Assembly: GCA_024704175.1 (NCBI GenBank)
Contig: CP085629.1
Coordinates: forward strand, 6,076,001-6,140,000
DNA length: 64,000 nucleotides
Origin: Paenibacillus sp. P25
GTDB lineage: Bacteria > Bacillota > Bacilli > Paenibacillales > NBRC-103111
Reading direction: 5' to 3'
Of the stretch, positions 17,747 to 28,234 are shown in pieces. The notes below the pieces were generated by a model. It ran no database searches. It had not been told where the DNA came from and saw only the letters and a list, made by a program, of their open reading frames with translations. Within the stretch, counting starts at the first letter, position 1. The number at the start of each line of letters is the position of its first letter. A program made the translations under genes and the position numbers.

Positions 17747-18845
17747 GTGAAAGCAAAGGAGCAGATCGGGGCCTTCCAAATGTCGTTCCTGTTGTTCACC
17801 TTCTTGACAGGCTCTTCGATCATCAATATCCCCGGCCCCCTGATCGCCTATGCCAAGAACGGTTCCTGGATCTCCCTCCTGCTGTCCATGGCGACCGGCG
17901 CGGCGGTGCTCCACTGTATTCTGTCTTTGCACCGCAAATTCCCCAATCTCTCGTTCATCGAAGCCAGCCGGGCCACGGTAGGCCCGTGGCTGACGGCCGT
18001 GATGGCGATTCCGATGATCTGGTTCCAATTTCATATGGCGAGCGGCATTGTCCTGGATATCGGTTTGTTCATGAACAGCTCCATGATGCGGCAGACACCG
18101 CTAATTGTATTTACACTCTGCATCTTCTTTGTAGTGGCGCTTACCGTACGCTCCGGCCTGGAAACCATGTCGCGCATGTTTGTCGTTCCGATGTTTTTAG
18201 TGATCTTCTTTGTGTTCCTTATCATTCTTTTGACATCTAACCATTTTGACAGGATCAATCTGCTTCCGGTGATGCCCGACGGTTTCAAGCCGGTCCTGCT
18301 GGGCGGTTATTTCGCTTACGGCTTTCCGTATGTCGAATTGTTTCTGTTCTCCATGCTGCTTGCCTTATGTACAAGCAGAGGATTATCATCTGCTTAGGAA
18401 GGGTATGTTTGCCGCGCTGCTCCTCAACGGAATATGTTTGATCTGCGTGACGCTCAGTACGATCCTGGTGTTTGGACCGCTGGCGGGCGAACGCAAATAT
18501 TCGATGTTCGAAGTGGCGCAAACGGTCAATATGCTGGAAGTGATCCAGCGAATTGAATCGGTCATCGGCTTCGCTCTGATTGCGAACTCCTTCATGAAAG
18601 CCAGCATTGTGCTGTTTGCCCTCAAAGAAACGTTCGCGAAGCTGTTTCAGGTCCGCAGCGATAATTTGATCGTTTTGCCGCTTTCCCTGGCCGGGTTTCT
18701 GTTCTCCATGCTGTTCATATCCAAAGGGGAAGCCCGATGGGTGAACGCAGTCACCGTGCTTCACCCCTTGGAGGCCACCGTCGCTTACCTCTTGCCGCTG
18801 ATCATTGTCACCGTCGCCGCTTCTTTCAAGAAAAAAACCGTCTGA
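17747..18845 (+). CDS. Germinant receptor B subunit (GerAB family), frameshifted
   Basis: About 366 residues with ten hydrophobic segments, a member of the APC permease-like family. N-terminal QIGAFQMSFLLF and GPLIAYAKNGSW are typical, and the GYFAYGFPYVELFLFSML segment lies in TM6. It binds the germinant. The frame breaks near 18362 at GCTGCTTGCC, expected GCTGCTGCC, which restores LLPYVQAEDYHLLRKG. GTG start 8 nt after AAAGGGG. Last gene of the receptor operon. Confidence 0.9.
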
Positions 18846-18924
18846 TGCCGGCGGTTCGCTAAACGGCTTACCACCCGGGACGTTCACCCCTATCCCCCAG
18901 GCGGCATATGGTAAGGAGAACGCC

Positions 18925-20575
18925 TCATTCCAGCAGATTCATTTGCCGTACGATATGATCCGCCGTCCGGATCGCCAGCGCGGCAATGGTTAAGGTCGGA
19001 TTGGTCGCCCCGATGGAAGGCAGAATGCTCGCATCGGCGCAATACAAGCCGCGAACGCCGTGAATCTGCCCGTACCGGTCCGTGGCCGAAACCCTGGGGT
19101 CCGTCCCCATTCGGCAGGTCCCGCTTTCGTGGTTATCGGTTCCCGGCGGCATCATGCATACGGAACCTGGGGGCAGGCGCAGCTGCAATATGGAAGCGAC
19201 CCGCCGCATGGCGGCATCCATCTGCATAATGATCTCTTCGTCTTTCGTGCTGTAGGAGAAGCGAATTTGGATTTCAGGTATGCCGAGGTTATCTTTCCTA
19301 TTAGGATCGATCAGCACCCTGTTTTCATATCTTGACTCTACTTTTCCCGATACGAAGCAAGTAAGACCCCATTCATTTTTTCTCGGCTTCTCCTCATAAT
19401 GATAATGAAAAAATTGTTCCAGCCCTTGAAACTGCAGCTGATAGGGGCGATCGGCGGAAGAAGGCACCAGGATTCCCAGAGCTCCCAGCTCATCAGGGAT
19501 GCCGGTTGTGTTCAAATAAGGAGAGACCACCAAATAGGAATGATTGGTCAGATAATGTCCGATGGCTTGACCCGGTATGCCCGAATTCAGCAGCGACCGG
19601 GCGGTTTGGACGGCACTGGCGGCGACAACGACCGTTTTCGCCCGAATCACATAAGATCGCTGATCGCTTGTGATGACCCGTACCCCCGCCGCCTTTCCGT
19701 TCTCCGTCAGGACCTGAACGGCCGTGGTATTAACCGCCAGATCGAAAGGACGTTTACTGAGCGCCCTGGCCATAAGCGAGATCGAAGTGAAGAAGACATT
19801 GGACCGAACCCGCCCGAGCCGGGTTGGCTCGAGCTCGGCCGCCAGCGGAAGATCGCTGGCCTCCGGGTACCCGTTTTCCCAAAGCCGCTTTAACAGGAAT
19901 TGAGTTACCGTGGAGTCTTTCGTGTAGTCGGTCGTTACATTCATCACTTTCTCTGCGATTTTGTAATAGAAATCCATCTCCGCCGCAGAGACGGGCCAAT
20001 CCGCAAAATCCGTACGGGGCATGCGCGGAGATACCATCCCCCATAGCGGCGTGCGGCCGCCCAGTGCATAAATCAGCTTCAGTCCCGGGAATTGCGGAAG
20101 GGCATCCCCAAGCATATAAGTGGCTTCCGGCGGGCGGTAAGCCCGGAACGTATCGAAATTGATGGTCGGAATATTCGCTGCATGGGTGGGCAGGAAGAGA
20201 GGCCCCCTTTCAATGACGCCGATTCTTCTGCCGTTATTCCCCCACTGCTCGCATAATCTCCAAAGCGCCGCTCCGCCGCCGGCTCCGGTTCCTATAACCA
20301 ATACGTCGTATTCGATTTCCGCCATCTTCTCCGCGGCCGTTAGCGGGATCCAGTGGGGAAGAGCCTGCGATTCGGATAGAGGCGGACAGAACTGCGCAAG
20401 CACCCGGGCCTCGGAAACGGGCCGCCCCCGGAGGGAGAGAGACGATTCGGCCGGAAATATCGGAATCCGCCAGCAGGATTTGCGGGTTGAGGGACCGAAG
20501 CTGCTCCAGCTTCAGACCGTATCGGTAGGCAAGGAGTCGAAGCGTGTCGCCGCGGCCGGCAACATATTTTCTCAA
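18925..20575 (-). CDS. LysM-GMC family oxidoreductase 2, frameshifted
   Basis: Paralogue of the gene at 12983, about 550 residues, with the same layout: N-terminal LysM-like module (GDTLRLLAYRYGLKLEQLRS, then LNPQI and GRIVSLPP), then GMC domain with GTGAGGG, YALGGRTPLWG and ESGTCRMGTDP followed by CADASILPSIGATNPTLT. One extra G in GGGGG near 20433 splits the module from the enzyme domain. A TTG at 20575 with GAGGA upstream is the likely start; a GTG a few codons earlier would need a further frame correction. It is transcribed towards the receptor operon, so the two LysM-GMC genes bracket it. Confidence 0.8.
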
Positions 20576-20672
20576 AGGGTTTCACATCCTCATATGCGCA
20601 TGTCTTTAAAGTATATGAGCGCCGTCTTGCCGTTTAGACGTGGAAGCCAAGCACCGGAAGGAGGAAAGGACA

Positions 20673-21429
20673 GTGAGATATGTCATCGGGAACGGCTTAT
20701 CCTTCGAAAGAAAGCCGCTTCGCGTTACCATTTGGAATGAGTACGTGCATGAAAAGACCGATCCGCAAGTGGCCCGAATTTATCCCAAAGGAATTCATAC
20801 GGCACTCGCCCAAGGGCTTCAGCCCTACGGATTCCTGCTCCGAACGGCGACACTCGAGCAGCCGGAACACGGCTTAACCCGGGAAGTTCTGGATGAGACC
20901 GACGTGCTGATCTGGTGGGGGCATTTGGCCCACGAGAGGGTTTCGGATGCGGTCGTAGCCCGGATTCACGCCAGAGTCCTGCAGGGCATGGGGCTGATCG
21001 TTCTGCACTCTGGACACCGTTCACGGATTTTTCAGAGGCTGATGGGAACCACCTGCGATTTAAAATGGCGGGAGGACGCCGAACGGGAGCGTTTATGGGT
21101 CGTGGACCCGGCCCATCCGATAGTTGAGGGCATCGGCGAATATATCGAGCTCGAGCCTGAGGAAATGTACGGGGAGTTCTTCGACATTCCGGCGCCCGAG
21201 AGACTGGTGTTCATCAGCTGGTTTCAAGGGGGAAGTCTTTCGCAGCGGATGCGAATATCACCGGGGCCTGGGGAAAATCTTCTATTTCCGACCGGGGCAT
21301 GAATCATATCCTACTTATTACAACAGGCAAGTCCTGCGCGTGATCGCGAATGCGGTGCGTTACGTCGGCGCCGGACATGGGGCTCTGCCGGTTTTCGGCG
21401 AGACGAAACCGCTGGAGCGGCGTTGTTAG
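20673..21429 (+). CDS. ThuA-like (trehalose utilisation-type) protein, frameshifted
   Basis: About 252 residues of the ThuA/DUF1037 glutamine-amidotransferase-like fold: LRVTIWNEYVHEK, IYPKGIHTAL, LIWWGHLAHERV, GLIVLHSGH, then FFDIPAPERLVFISWFQGGEV and GKIFYFRPGHESYPTYY. A missing G in GGGGG near 21227 breaks the frame. GGAGGA lies upstream of the GTG at 20673. ThuA-type proteins are found with sugar oxidation pathways (3-keto sugars), so a link with the adjacent GMC oxidoreductase is possible but not shown. Confidence 0.82.
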
Positions 21430-21483
21430 TTTTTCCACCTCAAAAAGCTGTGTATGGGAATGACAGGGATCGCCTGAATGTCA

Positions 21484-21536
21484 AAAGATCGCCAACCGCC
21501 GGACCAAGCCGGCTGGGGAGGCGATCTTATTTCTTT
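21484..21536. terminator. Bidirectional terminator
   Basis: AAGATCGCC/GGCGATCTT outer stem with GCCGG/CCGGC inner pairs between the ThuA-like gene (+) and the GerP-like cluster (-); T-rich on both sides. Confidence 0.75.
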
Positions 21537-21560
21537 TACCGTTTGCCCAGCGGCAAAGGG

Positions 21561-21797
21561 CTATAATACGCTGGTTTTGGCCGAGTTGCTGTCTACCAGG
21601 TCCGGATCGGTTACGTTGGAGATCGGGATATTCACCGGAGACAGATCGCCGCTGATTTCACCGAACGCCTGATTCCGCTTATAAGTAAGAAACAGATCGA
21701 TATACTGCAGCGAGCCTGAATTGACTACGGAGGAATTATCCAGCGTATTGATTTTGAAGCCGATCATATTCACCTGGGTCGGTGTAAAAAAGATCAT
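21561..21797 (-). CDS. GerPF-like small spore protein, copy 4
   Basis: A 78-residue protein: MIFFTPTQVNMIGF, then NTLDNSSVVNSGS, KRNQAFGEISGDL and a DPDLVDSNSAKT tail. The N-x-SS-x-V-x-x-G pattern, length and tandem arrangement resemble the GerPA/GerPF family, which lets germinants through the spore coat. GAAGGAGTGATCTT precedes its ATG. It looks fused to copy 3 only because one A is missing upstream. Confidence 0.6.
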   Translation of the reverse strand: MIFFTPTQVNMIGFKINTLDNSSVVNSGSLQYIDLFLTYKRNQAFGEISGDLSPVNIPISNVTDPDLVDSNSAKTSVL

Positions 21798-21801
21798 AAG
21801 A

Positions 21802-22049
21802 TCACTCCTTCGCTTTAGACCAAGCTGTTTTTTCATGGAAGGGCTATCGCTCAGGTCGCAATCGATGACCCAGGACAGCGGCATAAACATCGGGGACAGA
21901 TCGCCGTTCTGTTCGCCGACGCCCTGGCTCCGCTTGTAGGATACGAAGACGTCGATATGCTGGGTGGCCCCCATATTCACTACGGAGGAATGATCGACCG
22001 CATTCACTTTATACCCCAGAATATGAATATCCACCGGTGCAAAAATCAC
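21802..22049 (-). CDS. GerPF-like small spore protein, copy 3 (frameshifted at its end)
   Basis: About 82 residues, closely related to copy 4: MIFAPVDIHILGYKVNAVD, HSSVVNMGATQHIDV, SYKRSQGVGEQNGDLSP and DCDLSDSPSMKK. Restoring one A in the AAAAAA run near 21833 brings in a TGA stop inside the next gene's ribosome site, as expected of two coupled genes. The GTG start overlaps the stop of copy 2 (GTGA). The family assignment is tentative. Confidence 0.6.
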
Positions 22050-22321
22050 GAGGCTTCCTCCCCTTTGGCAATGGGAATGGGAAAGCGTTCCGAGGTAAAC
22101 GTAGAGTTGGAATCATTCAAATCCCGGTCGTCCACAAAGCTTCTTGTCCCCAGGAAGGCCGCATCGTCGCCCATGTTTTGTCCGAGCCCCATCGTTTTCT
22201 TGTCCGAATTGTGCCACTCCGCCAGCAAATTTTGACCGACGTTAATGGCGGATGCATTTTCGAACGAATTGACTTTAATGATATTGATGTTGATCACAAT
22301 GCGAGGAGAGGAATTGGACAT
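22046..22321 (-). CDS. GerPF-like small spore protein, copy 2
   Basis: A 91-residue protein: MSNSSPRIVININIIKVN, SFENASAINVGQNLLAEW, SDKKTMGLGQNMGDDA, DDRDLNDSNST. It keeps the N-x-(A/S)SAI-x-x-G pattern with an Asp/Asn-rich tail. GGAGGAGTCTGAC precedes the ATG at 22321. Second gene of the four-gene operon. Confidence 0.6.
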   Translation of the reverse strand: MSNSSPRIVININIIKVNSFENASAINVGQNLLAEWHNSDKKTMGLGQNMGDDAAFLGTRSFVDDRDLNDSNSTFTSERFPIPIAKGEEAS

Positions 22322-22340
22322 GTCAGACTCCTCCGGAAGG

Positions 22341-22570
22341 TTATTTGTTGATCTTCTTGCTATGGTTATCCACCATATCGTCATCCAGCACCATACTGAC
22401 CGTAGAGATCCGAAGGATGCGATCAGCAAATTGCTGACCGATGCCCTGCGTTTTTTGGCGCCAACATTCCTGCCGACTTCAAGCGCGGAACCGAAGGAAA
22501 TCGTGCTGGAATGATCCGTATTGGTAATATTCATGCTTCCGATATTGATTTGGGCCGGTACGAACTTCAT
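22341..22570 (-). CDS. GerPF-like small spore protein, copy 1 (frameshifted)
   Basis: About 76 residues: MKFVPAQINIGSMNITNTD, HSSTISFGSALEVGRNVGAK, then, after restoring one A in AAAAAA near 22459, KTQGIGQQFADRIL and a short DDDMVDN tail ending at TAA 22341. Without the correction it runs out of frame into copy 2. First gene of the cluster. The related GerP proteins are made in the mother cell. Confidence 0.6.
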
Positions 22571-22641
22571 AGAGAATCTCCCTTCAGATTGTATAATTAG
22601 ATCTTATTCCCGGGCCTTGGAAAACATGAGTGTTCGTGGTT

Positions 22642-22650
22642 TAAAGTATG
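22642..22650 (-). promoter_or_regulatory. SigK-type -10 candidate for the GerP-like cluster
   Basis: CATACTTTA on the minus strand equals the sigma-K -10 pattern CATANNNTA, 72 nt before the first start codon. No clear -35 AC element is seen at the right distance. Confidence 0.35.
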
Positions 22651-22654
22651 GATG

Positions 22655-22686
22655 CAAAAAAGCACCAGCCATTGGGCCAGTGCTTT
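22655..22686 (-). terminator. Terminator of the GH2-GH88 operon
   Basis: AGCACTGGCC/GGCTGGTGCT stem followed by TTTTTT on the minus strand, 43-74 nt after the GH88-family stop. Confidence 0.85.
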
Positions 22687-22728
22687 CCCTGTACTTGATG
22701 GAGAGGAGGGAAGCTCCCTAACCACTCC

Positions 22729-23859
22729 TCAGAAGATGCTGCGGCCCCAGCCCCGGAGCTTCGAAACCGCTTCGACGTAAAAGTAGTCCCCGTAAATCAA
22801 GCCGACGTTGATGTTTTGCCCCGCCGGCTTATGTCCGGTACCTTCCCGCAGAATATATTCCCGTTCCGGCCCGAACGAAGCATAACGCTCCGTCAGCGAC
22901 GTCAGAATGCGCTCCGCTCCGTCCCGGTACAAGCGGGCTTCCGCTCCTCCCGTGAGCGAAGCGATCTCAAGCAAGCCCGAGGCGGCGCAAGCACCGGCGG
23001 AAGTATCCTTCGGCTCCCCGTCAAGGGAATCGACACGGAAATCCCATACGGGAACATGATCCTCGGACAGCGACGCGAGGAAATAATGAGCGACCCGCTT
23101 GGCGGACCGTCAAATAGCGCTCTTCACGCGTGAACCGGTACACGTTCGCCATGCCGTTCAGCGCCCAGGATTGCCCGCGGCTCCAGGAAGAATCGGGCCC
23201 GTACCCTTGCCCGCCGAGCGCTTCGATAAACTCCCCGTTTCCGGATCGAAGCTGACAATATGGCGGACCGAACCGTCCCCGCGGATAAAATGCCTCAGCA
23301 CCGTATCCGCATGCCCGAGGGCGATATGACGGAAACGCGGATCGCCTATTTCCTCCGCCGCCCACAGCAGCAAGCTCAGGTTCATGCACGAATCGACGAT
23401 CGCCCAGCCGGTCTTATCCTGATTCCATGCCCTGATGAAACGGCCGACCGGATTATAACGTCCCGCCAGGAAGTTGGCGGCTTGAAGCCCTCTTCTCCGT
23501 CCATCCGCATCGCCGGTGCATTTGTACTTCGCTACCGCGGTCGGAAGGAATTGGAACCCGACATCGTGATGCAGATTCGATTCCCGCACCATGCACTGCT
23601 CGATCCGCTCGTCCCACGGCCAAGCCGCTTGCCGGAACGTATCATCGCCGGTCTGATCGTAGAGCGACCACAGGATACCCGGCCAGAAGCCGGAGGTCCA
23701 CCAGTCATGACGCATATCGTCATAACGCTCCTCATGGGCGACGTGCGGAGAACGATCCCCGATCGACTCCACCATGAAAGTCACTTTCTTCCGTATTTGT
23801 TCCCATACCTGCTCCCAATCCACTCGACCCTTCACCCTTTCCGTCAGCCGCGGGTTCAC
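22729..23859 (-). CDS. Glycoside hydrolase family 88/105 (unsaturated uronyl hydrolase), frameshifted twice
   Basis: About 377 residues, an (alpha/alpha)6-barrel hydrolase that removes unsaturated uronic acids left by polysaccharide lyases. Recognisable pieces: WWTSGFWPGILWSLYDQTGD, HHDVGFQFLP, AIVDSCMNLSLLLWA, GYGPDSSWSRGQSWALNG and the C-terminal GTGHKPAGQNINVGLIYGDYF. Frame breaks: one missing G near 23240 and one extra C near 23107. The GTG at 23859 has no good ribosome site; the reading frame seems to extend a few codons upstream to a stop that may itself be an error. The GH2 gene 100 bp upstream is in the same operon. Confidence 0.85.
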
Positions 23860-23959
23860 CGCATACTGCAGTTTATCCTTTTACCAACTGCCTGTCAGAC
23901 TCTCTGTTCCATTTCGCCGCCGCATTCGCCGAACATTTAGGCCGACGACACCAACGCCC

Positions 23960-26352
23960 TTATTCAAGACGCAGGAAAGCAGTGGGAATTCCTTCCGACG
24001 AAACCGATACCATGGCGGCCCCGCCGTTCTTCAGCCTCAAGGAAATATGCGCTCTTCCGTTAGCGAGCTGGCGGTAACGGGAGCCGCCCGCCGTACCTTG
24101 GTTATCGAGCAGCTTGCCGTCGCCGGCGAGCGCGAAGCTGACAAATTCCGCCGCATCCGGGCAAAATACGCCGTTCGCGTCATAGACGGACGCTTCGACG
24201 GTTACGGTCTCTTCCCGCCGGTTCACCTCACGCAGCTGGAGCACCGCCGGCCTGCCCCACGCTTCCGTCTGATAAATGAAGCCTATTTCATCCTGAACGG
24301 TAACGCCGTCCCGCTCGGCTATGATATGCACGCGGTGCGCCCCCGCAGTCAGTTCCACGTCCCAACGCAGCCCCGCGCACGGGAAATCCTGCGACCGGCG
24401 CCGCTTCATGCCTTGGCTGACGCCATCTACGAACAGTTCGGCTTGCGCGCAATTGGAGTATGCCTTGATCGTCTTCTTCTCGCCGGGCCTGCCCCAACGA
24501 ACCGGCATCGTATGGCCATACAGCCGAACCATCGGCTTTGACGTCCAATACGATTGGAAGACGTAGTAAGCTTCCTTCGGCGTGAGATCGCGCTGCACGA
24601 CGCCCTTCAGATTCATATATGGAATCGGCGAATCCGGACGGACCGGCGTGGAGAAATCTTTGAACGCCCATTGCGCCGTACCCGTCAGCCAATCCATGTT
24701 CTCCTGGCATTTCAAATACCAATCGATCATGTCGCAGAAATACGTCTCCGACCAGTCACCCAAGCTCGATACGCGGGGATCGCCGCCGGTGAGCAGGTAA
24801 TCGCCGTCACGTTCATCCGCTCCTTGGCCGACGGCCACTTCTTCAAAGCCGGTATATGGCTTCTCGGCATGGCGCCCGGTCAAGTTATCGGCCCCCACTC
24901 CATATGGAAGAACCGCTCCGTTTCTTCGAAGCCCGCTCGGGTATAGCTTTCATACTCCGGGTAGATGCCCCGGTACCAGCCCGCCCAGATGGACGGCGAA
25001 TACACATCGATAATATCCTTACAAAATTCGCAGCGCCGAATCGATGTCAGCCGGGAATCGTCCAGCGAATGGGCCAGCTCGTGCAGCTCCTTCATGAAGG
25101 CGCGGATCTCTTCCTGGTCGAAGGAGTCGAAATCCGCCTCCCAATCGTTCTCGTTGCCCAGCCCCCACAGGATAACAGACGGATGATTGTAATGCTGCTC
25201 GATCATCGCCGTCAACATATCCCTGCATTGCCGGCGGTACCTCTCGCCCCCGATGCCCCCGCGGCACCACGGGATTTCCTCCCAAACGAGGATCCCGAGC
25301 TCATCGCACAGCTCCAGCACGATCCGCGACTGCTGGTAATGCCCCAGCCGGATGAAATTGACCCCCATCTCTTTGATGAGCGCCATTTCCTTGCGGATCA
25401 GCTCCTCCGTCATTGCAGCGGCCAGACCTGCATGATCCTCATGCCGGTGCGTCCCGCGCAGAAGCGACCGCTCTCCGTTCAGCTTGAACGGTCCTTTATG
25501 GACAAATTCGAAGAAACGCAAGCCGAACCGTTCTTCCAGGCCCGTCGTCCAGCCTTGCTGAGGATGGTGCAGGTCGACCTTGCATTTATATAGCTTAGGC
25601 GCATCCGTATGCCAGAGCTCCGGATTCGGCACGGACAGCCGGGCCAGCTCCTGGAACCCTTGTCCGGGCTCAATCGAAACTTCCTTACGGAACAATGGCT
25701 TCCCTTCCGGCGCAAATATCGTTACCGACGCCAGCAGAGGCTGCTTGACACCGTTCGGATTGTACAGCCGCGCCTTGACGCGAATCTCGGCAGCTTCCGC
25801 CGTGACCGACAGCGTCTCTACATGCACGTACTCCAAGGAAACTTCCGGTACATAGACGAGGTTGACATACCGGTACAAGCCCCCGTATAGGTTGAAATCA
25901 CTTACGTCTGAGGGCACGGTTTCCAGATCCCTCGTATTGTCGCACATGACGGCAATCGGAATGTGGTCCCCGTACAGCTCGCGGTAACTCCCCCGCGCCG
26001 CCGCCTCGGTAATGTCGACCGTAAATTCATCGTATCCTCCCAAGTGGCTTCCAACCTTCTCCGTGAATACGTAAACGTCGGAACGCTGCCCCGCTCCTTC
26101 AAAATGAAGCAGCGTACGGCCTCCCGGGTACGGATTGTTTAGGCTCAGCTTCGTCCGGTACCAACCGGGTCCCTCATAGTACAGCCGGTCCGGATCGACG
26201 CAGTCCTCCGCGTTATAACAGTGCGGAAGCGTCACTTCCTCCCACGGCACGTTATAGTGATTATTCAGCTTATCCTTGCGCCATACTTCCCAGACCCCGC
26301 CCAGGCTTCCTCTATAATGCTCCCACGGCTTCGTCAACCGCCGCTTGTGCAT
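23960..26352 (-). CDS. Glycoside hydrolase family 2 (beta-galactosidase/glucuronidase-like), frameshifted
   Basis: About 797 residues: sugar-binding jelly-roll (DRLYYEGPGWYRTKL, HFEGAGQRSDVYV), Ig-like domains, TIM barrel and a C-terminal Ig-like part. The acid/base Glu lies in WGLGNENDWE and the nucleophile Glu in FHMEWGADN. The break at 24890 is a missing G inside the nucleophile segment. It may act on galactosides or glucuronides; the neighbouring unsaturated-uronyl hydrolase favours an acidic polysaccharide. Start ATG 26352; the AraC regulator is divergent. Confidence 0.87.
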
Positions 26353-26482
26353 CGTCGCCGCCCCCTGCCAGTCATCGTTCTGGCTCTATTGTACCAAGCC
26401 CGGATCATTGGGATTATGGACGGCTTATGCTAAAATGTTGCTGTATTACGATCCTATCTGCGTCAACCGGGAGGCGGCCTGT

Positions 26483-27362
26483 ATGCCCAGACCGCTGGAA
26501 AATTATTTAAATCTGCGGGACAAACCGTTTCAGCTCTCCATTCGTTTGAATCGGACCGCGAGCTTCACCGAAATCTTTCACGCACATCAAGGGATTGAAA
26601 TGCTCTACGTCCATGAGGGAGAAGGAGAGGCCTTGTTCGAACGGCGCGGGTCGCGCTTCGGCCGGGAACGCTGGTTTATTTCCGCCCGTTTCAGCTGCAC
26701 CGCGTTCATATGAACATTCACCAGGGCCAGCCGTACGTACGCTCCATGCTTCTCTTTGAGCCCGCCTCCTTGCTGCCTTATCTGCAGGCCTTCCCGGCAT
26801 TGACCGGATTCTTATATCACATCTGGAAGGACCCCATGGCCGTACAAGCGTTGTCCGGCCTGCACACGCCCGAGACGGAGCCGCTCTTCGAGGCAAGCGC
26901 AGCAAGACTCGCCGAGCTTCGGCCCGATGCAGCGGACGAGGAATATGCCCTACTGCTGGCCTCCCTGCTTCAAGCCTTCAAGGGCCGTTTCGAAGCGGTC
27001 GCCGGAGGCACTTCCCCGTTCCCGCAGCATTCCCCGAAGCGGTGACCCAAAGCATGCGCTGGCTGGACGACCGGTTCGCCGAGCCTTTCGTGCTGACTGA
27101 GCTGGCTGAGCACGTCCATCTGTCCCCTAACCATCTCTCGTATTTGTTTCACAAAGAAACGGGCAGCACCTTAACCGAATATTTGCACGCGCGCCGCATG
27201 AGGGAAGCCTGCCTGCTGCTGCTGACCACTTCGCCGCCGGTTCGGGATATCGGGCTTCAAGTCGGCCTTACGAATTTCTCCTACTTCTGTCAGAGCTTCA
27301 AAGAAACGCTCGGGGTTTCCCCTGCCAAATACCGCAAAAGTATTCCCGCCGGGGCCTCGTAG
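26483..27362 (+). CDS. AraC-family transcriptional regulator, frameshifted twice
   Basis: About 293 residues: N-terminal cupin (HAHQGIEMLYVHEGEGEALF, then VYFRPFQLHRVHM) and C-terminal double helix-turn-helix (FVLTELAEHVHLSPNHLSYL, RDIGLQVGLTNFSYFCQSFK, GVSPAKYRK). One base missing near 26663 and another near 27022. GGGAGG lies upstream of the ATG at 26483. Divergent from the GH2-GH88 operon, whose sugar product it presumably senses. Confidence 0.87.
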
Positions 27363-27393
27363 CACTAAAAGTTACAGCCTCGCGCCCCATGAA

Positions 27394-27429
27394 AGAAGAG
27401 CACCGGCCTGTTTCGGCCGGTGCTCTTTC
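27394..27429 (+). terminator. Terminator of the AraC gene
   Basis: AAGAGCACCGGCC/GGCCGGTGCTCTT stem, 13 bp, with TTTC after it. Confidence 0.88.
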
Positions 27430-27626
27430 TCCATCCGTTTGAATAATACCACCATCTATGTCAAAGAAATCAAACCGGACCACTTCTGTTCAACCATTAC
27501 TAAAACCGATCCATTACTGAAACCGATCAATTGCATCGGAATCTCGTGATTGTTGCTTGTTGGAGGGAACGGTACACTTGGGATATGAAAACGAACCACA
27601 AACAATAAATTATCGGGAGGCGTTCA

Positions 27627-28094
27627 ATGATGAGTCAATCAATCTTGAATACGGGAAAAGTTCTGCGTCAAATCGTAATCGGGCAGCTTCAGGGCATTTC
27701 GGAGGATCAATTCGACATTCAACCCAAAGGCTTCAACAATACAATCCGCTGGAACGTGGGGCACATGGTTTATTGGATGGATAAATACGCCACTCTTTCC
27801 TTCGGATCCCCGACTGCCATTCCGGCACAATATGAGGCACTGTTTAACTCTGGAACGAAACCTTCCGATTGGTCGATCGCTCCACCGTCGAAGGAAGAGC
27901 TGATCGGATGGCTGGCGACCCAGCTTTCCCGTCTCAACGAGCTGACACCGGAAATGCTGGACAAGAAATTGGAAGCTCCGTTTGAAATGGGTCCGTTCCA
28001 ATTCGTTACCGCCGGCGAATTATTCAACTTCGCTCTGATGCACGAATCCATCCATCTTGGAATGATTTCGGGCCTGTTCAAAGCGATTCAATAA
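27627..28094 (+). CDS. DinB-like protein
   Basis: A 155-residue four-helix-bundle protein of the DinB/YfiT type. The expected metal-ligand histidines are in WNVGHMVYWMD and, near the C-terminus, HESIHLGMI. Many such proteins are thiol-dependent transferases (bacillithiol in Bacillaceae). CGGGAGG precedes two consecutive ATG codons; the first is used here. It is a single gene with its own terminator. Confidence 0.85.
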   Translation: MMSQSILNTGKVLRQIVIGQLQGISEDQFDIQPKGFNNTIRWNVGHMVYWMDKYATLSFGSPTAIPAQYEALFNSGTKPSDWSIAPPSKEELIGWLATQLSRLNELTPEMLDKKLEAPFEMGPFQFVTAGELFNFALMHESIHLGMISGLFKAIQ

Positions 28095-28108
28095 GAGAAG
28101 ACAACGGA

Positions 28109-28133
28109 GACACGCCCCTATGGCGTGTTTTTC
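28109..28133 (+). terminator. Terminator of the DinB gene
   Basis: ACACGCC/GGCGTGT stem with TTTTT, 15 nt after the stop. Confidence 0.8.
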
Positions 28134-28156
28134 CGGTTTCTAAAATAAAACCTGAA

Positions 28157-28206
28157 TCAAAAAAGAGTTGGCCGCGGCTCCAACGGAGTCCACGGCTCAA
28201 CTCTAC
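28157..28206 (-). terminator. Terminator of the 28235 gene
   Basis: AGAGTTG/CAACTCT ends of a long, partly paired stem with TTTTTT on the minus strand, about 30 nt after the stop. Confidence 0.75.
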
Positions 28207-28234
28207 AAACGCTCTATATAGCTAGGATTCGGCT

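Noticed and set aside
21561..22049. Double-domain GerP-like protein, and the similar one at 22046-22570
   Set aside because: In both, a missing A in AAAAAA removes a stop codon just before a clear ribosome site and ATG; separate genes fit better.
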